From positions 124,001 through 188,000 of the forward strand of contig NZ_JBBYXL010000013.1 in assembly GCF_039655865.1 (NCBI RefSeq): a DNA stretch of 64,000 bases. Direction: 5' to 3'. A program made the position numbers and the translations under genes. Source of the stretch: Prosthecobacter sp. SYSU 5D2. Its GTDB lineage: Bacteria > Verrucomicrobiota > Verrucomicrobiia > Verrucomicrobiales > Verrucomicrobiaceae. The notes beneath the pieces are model-generated. The model did no database searches and was not told the origin of the DNA. It worked only from the letters and a program-made list of their open reading frames with translations. Of the stretch, positions 61,933 through 64,000 are shown in pieces; positions within the stretch are counted from its first letter, which is position 1; each line of letters begins with the position of its first letter.

Positions 61933-63620
61933 ACCTGAACCTGGGCATTGAATTTAATGACACGATCCAGCGGCTGATCATCGGCCAGTTGCGGGCGTCC
62001 ACGGCCGGGAATGATGCCCTGTCAGATGAGGCGCTGGTGCGGAAGTGCTCCAAGACGCGTATCCTGGGGGCGGTGGGCAACGCGGCGGGGCTGCCTGCCT
62101 TTCCGCAGGTGCGTGATCTGGCGGATGCGGAGTTTGTGAGCTACTGCGACCCGGTGGTGATGGCGCGCGGGATGTTTGTGCCGCTGCGGAGAAGCAGCAC
62201 GCAGGTGCTGCTGGCAGTGGCAAACCCGTGGGACTACCGGGCGGATGATTATTGCGCGAGCCGCTTCCCGGAAGATGAACTGCTGAAGGTGGTGACGCTG
62301 GCCTCCGAAGTCTCCGCCGTGATTGAGGGATCCTCCAATTCCTCCGGGCCCAGCCGCGCGGAGCTGGAGGCGGTGGAGGTGGAGGAATTTTCCAATGAGA
62401 GCCCGGACTTCGACGTGACGCGGCAGTATGATGAGCCCATCGCGCAACTGGTGGCCAGCATGGTGAGCGATGCCATCAAGCAGCACGCTTCCGACATCCA
62501 CATCAAGACAGAGAAGACGACGTTCCAATACTGCTTCCGTGTGGACGGGGACCTGGGTGTGCGGGTGGAGATGCCGGTGAAACTCCGGGACCGGGTGGAT
62601 GCGTTTTTGCTAAACCTGATGCGCCTGGCACCGGAGGAGCGCAGCAAGCGCCCGGGCATCTCCGGCCGTTTCACTGCCAGCTACTATGGCCGCGCGGTGG
62701 GGGTGCGATATGAGCGGCACCGCACTTATCGCGGCTATCATGTGACGATGCGGCTGCTGGACAAGACGCACCTGGAGGCGCGGCTGGGCATGGGCACGCT
62801 GGCCTTTGATGAAGAGACTCTCTTTGAGCTGGACAAGGCCATGGCGGTGCCGTCCGGCATCATTGTGATGTCCGGTCCGACGGGCTCCGGCAAGTCCACC
62901 ACGCTGAATGCGATGCTGCGGGAGCTGAACCACCCGGAGGACAATATCCTGACACTGGAAAACCCGGTGGAGGATGAGATCCCCGGGGTGACCCACTGCG
63001 ACCTCCGCGACAGCAGCGAATTTAAGCCGATGATCGCCAGCTTCATGCGGTCTGACCCGGACGTGATCCTGATGGGGGAGGTGCGGGACCGTGAATCCGC
63101 CGAGCTGGCGATTGAGGCCGCCATCACCGGCCACAAGGTGCTGACAACGATCCACACCCCGCGTGCCTCGCAGATCATCGAGCGCTTTCAGCAGCTCGGC
63201 ATGGAGCGCTGGAAGATCGCCCAGACACTGAAGGCGGCCTGCGCCCAGCGGCTGGTGAAGCTCCTGTGCACGGCGTGCCGGGTGCAGCAGGTGGGCATCC
63301 CGGAAAGGGAGATCCGGCTGTTCCACCTGGATGCCTCCTGGGCGGAAAAGCCGGTGTTTGTGCATAACCAGGAGGGCTGCCCCGACTGCAAAGGACGCGG
63401 CTATTCAGGCCGCACGGCCATCCTGGAGATCCTGCCCATCAGCCCCCGGCTTGGGGACAAGCTGGCCAAAGGAGAGATCACCCCATTTGAACTGGAACAG
63501 GAAGTGCGCCGGGAATCCGGCCTGCCTTCGCTGCGCGACAACGGACTGAAACTGATGGCCGAGGGAAAAACCGACCTCGATGCGCTGAAAAAAGTGCTGG
63601 ACATGACCTACGAATCCTAA
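61929..63620 (+). CDS. gspE: GspE/PilB-type secretion ATPase, 563 aa
   Basis: N-terminal domain (about 1-150) resembling GspE N1/N2, then the ATPase: HASDIHIKTEKTTFQYCFRVDG, Walker A GPTGSGKST (316-324), Asp box ENPVEDEIPGVTH, Walker B PDVILMGEVRDRESAELA, His box TGHKVLTTIHTP, and the tetracysteine zinc site LLCTACR ... GCPDCKGRGYSGR. Drives assembly of the pseudopilus or pilus at the inner membrane. The N-terminal region differs from standard GspE. Confidence 0.93.
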   Translation: MNLNLGIEFNDTIQRLIIGQLRASTAGNDALSDEALVRKCSKTRILGAVGNAAGLPAFPQVRDLADAEFVSYCDPVVMARGMFVPLRRSSTQVLLAVANPWDYRADDYCASRFPEDELLKVVTLASEVSAVIEGSSNSSGPSRAELEAVEVEEFSNESPDFDVTRQYDEPIAQLVASMVSDAIKQHASDIHIKTEKTTFQYCFRVDGDLGVRVEMPVKLRDRVDAFLLNLMRLAPEERSKRPGISGRFTASYYGRAVGVRYERHRTYRGYHVTMRLLDKTHLEARLGMGTLAFDEETLFELDKAMAVPSGIIVMSGPTGSGKSTTLNAMLRELNHPEDNILTLENPVEDEIPGVTHCDLRDSSEFKPMIASFMRSDPDVILMGEVRDRESAELAIEAAITGHKVLTTIHTPRASQIIERFQQLGMERWKIAQTLKAACAQRLVKLLCTACRVQQVGIPEREIRLFHLDASWAEKPVFVHNQEGCPDCKGRGYSGRTAILEILPISPRLGDKLAKGEITPFELEQEVRRESGLPSLRDNGLKLMAEGKTDLDALKKVLDMTYES

Positions 63621-63624
63621 AGCC

Positions 63625-64000
63625 ATGAATGCCTTTCAAGTCACCCTCCGAAACATCAAACGGCCGGAACAGTCGAAAGTACTGGAATTTGAGGCGCCCA
63701 ACCGTGAGCAGGCGGCGCTGCTGGCGGCCAAACCGGGTTTTCGCGTGGCCCTGGTGAAGCCGCTTTCTGGAGCGCTGAAGAGTGAGAAATCCAACAAGCC
63801 CATTTCAAGGAAGGAACTGATCAAGCTCTTCCGCGGGCTTTCCTCCATGCTGAAGGCTAACATCAGCACTGCTGATGCATTGCTGTACTATTCCCAGGGG
63901 CTGCCGGATCCGGCTCTTCAATCCTCCCTGATGAACATCCGCAACCGGCTGGAGGCGGGGCTGCCGGTGCACATCGCCTTTGCCAAGGAGCAGAAGTTTG
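63625..64000 (+). CDS. gspF: GspF/PilC-like inner-membrane platform protein, partial (runs off window)
   Basis: Starts MNAFQVTLRNIKRPEQSKV, then SRKELIKLFRGLSSMLKANISTADALLYYSQGL and LEAGLPVHIAFAKEQKF at the window end. The helical segment with LSSMLKANISTADAL is the first repeat of the T2SF fold. Begins 5 nt after the GspE stop. The 3' end lies outside the window. Confidence 0.82.
   Translation, partial: MNAFQVTLRNIKRPEQSKVLEFEAPNREQAALLAAKPGFRVALVKPLSGALKSEKSNKPISRKELIKLFRGLSSMLKANISTADALLYYSQGLPDPALQSSLMNIRNRLEAGLPVHIAFAKEQKF

Noticed and set aside
1-64000. tRNA, rRNA, CRISPR, transposase or phage genes
   Set aside because: None visible on reading both strands; no regular spaced repeats, no integrase or transposase motifs. 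A covariance-model scan would be needed to exclude a small RNA gene.

Overview
The window looks like a chromosomal segment of a Verrucomicrobiota bacterium close to Prosthecobacter/Verrucomicrobium. This is inferred from gene content: a PSCyt1-DUF1549-DUF1553 gene coupled to a DUF1501 gene, three exported sulfatases, beta-helix proteins, VCBS/FG-GAP and LamG secreted proteins, and the calcium-loop NLLEYCAG tail of an exported protease. GC is roughly 60 percent by eye. Few genes have a clear Shine-Dalgarno site, and overlapping ATGA start/stop junctions are common. No rRNA, tRNA, CRISPR array, transposase or phage gene was seen.

Layout. 0-2 kb: a subtilisin-like exported protease broken by a one-base frameshift. 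2-5.2 kb: a two-gene sulfatase operon, the first member carrying C-terminal EF-hands. 5.4-9.3 kb: a DUF4412-like secreted protein with its own terminator, a hypothetical protein, rlmN and a Tat-exported pyruvyl-transferase-like protein. 9.3-13.5 kb: DUF1501 plus PSCyt1/DUF1553 pair. 13.6-30.6 kb: a carbohydrate region. It holds a beta-helix protein, a five-gene sugar-acid operon (MFS carrier, DHDPS-like aldolase, alpha/beta hydrolase, enolase-superfamily dehydratase, 2-hydroxyacid dehydrogenase), a second MFS carrier, a coupled trio (ceramidase-like, hexapeptide acyltransferase, propeller glycosidase-like), a PhoD-like phosphoesterase, a sugar isomerase-like TIM barrel, a HPS/KGPDC-type decarboxylase and a PAS-AraC regulator. 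A 28-bp element shared by the beta-helix promoter and the decarboxylase/AraC promoter ties both ends together as one probable regulon.

30.6-34.3 kb: a tandem duplication of a two-gene module, each copy a secreted protein of unknown function followed by a membrane-anchored HEAT-repeat protein. The promoter/leader of about 53 nt is almost identical in the two copies although the secreted proteins have diverged strongly. 34.5-44.3 kb: mdh, an M23 peptidase, a DinG/XPD-type helicase, a third sulfatase, and VCBS and LamG secreted proteins, with hairpin-rich intergenic DNA. 44.5-52.6 kb: a methyltransferase, a DEDDh exonuclease, three orphan genes of lower GC, an ABC-F protein, a membrane/DCC-thioredoxin operon apparently controlled by a GbsR-type regulator through two matching palindromes, a Sir2 deacylase and a membrane protein. 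52.7-55.7 kb: a second beta-helix protein convergent with a Tat-exported PhoD phosphatase.

56-64 kb: a type II secretion/type IV pilus-like operon running off the right end: pseudopilin, a large PilM/GspL-like protein, a GspM/PilO-like protein, a periplasmic protein, secretin, an unknown 194-residue protein, GspE ATPase and the start of GspF. The most unusual items are the duplicated module with its hyper-conserved leader, the 28-bp AraC-type element, the paired GbsR palindromes and the divergent secretion operon.
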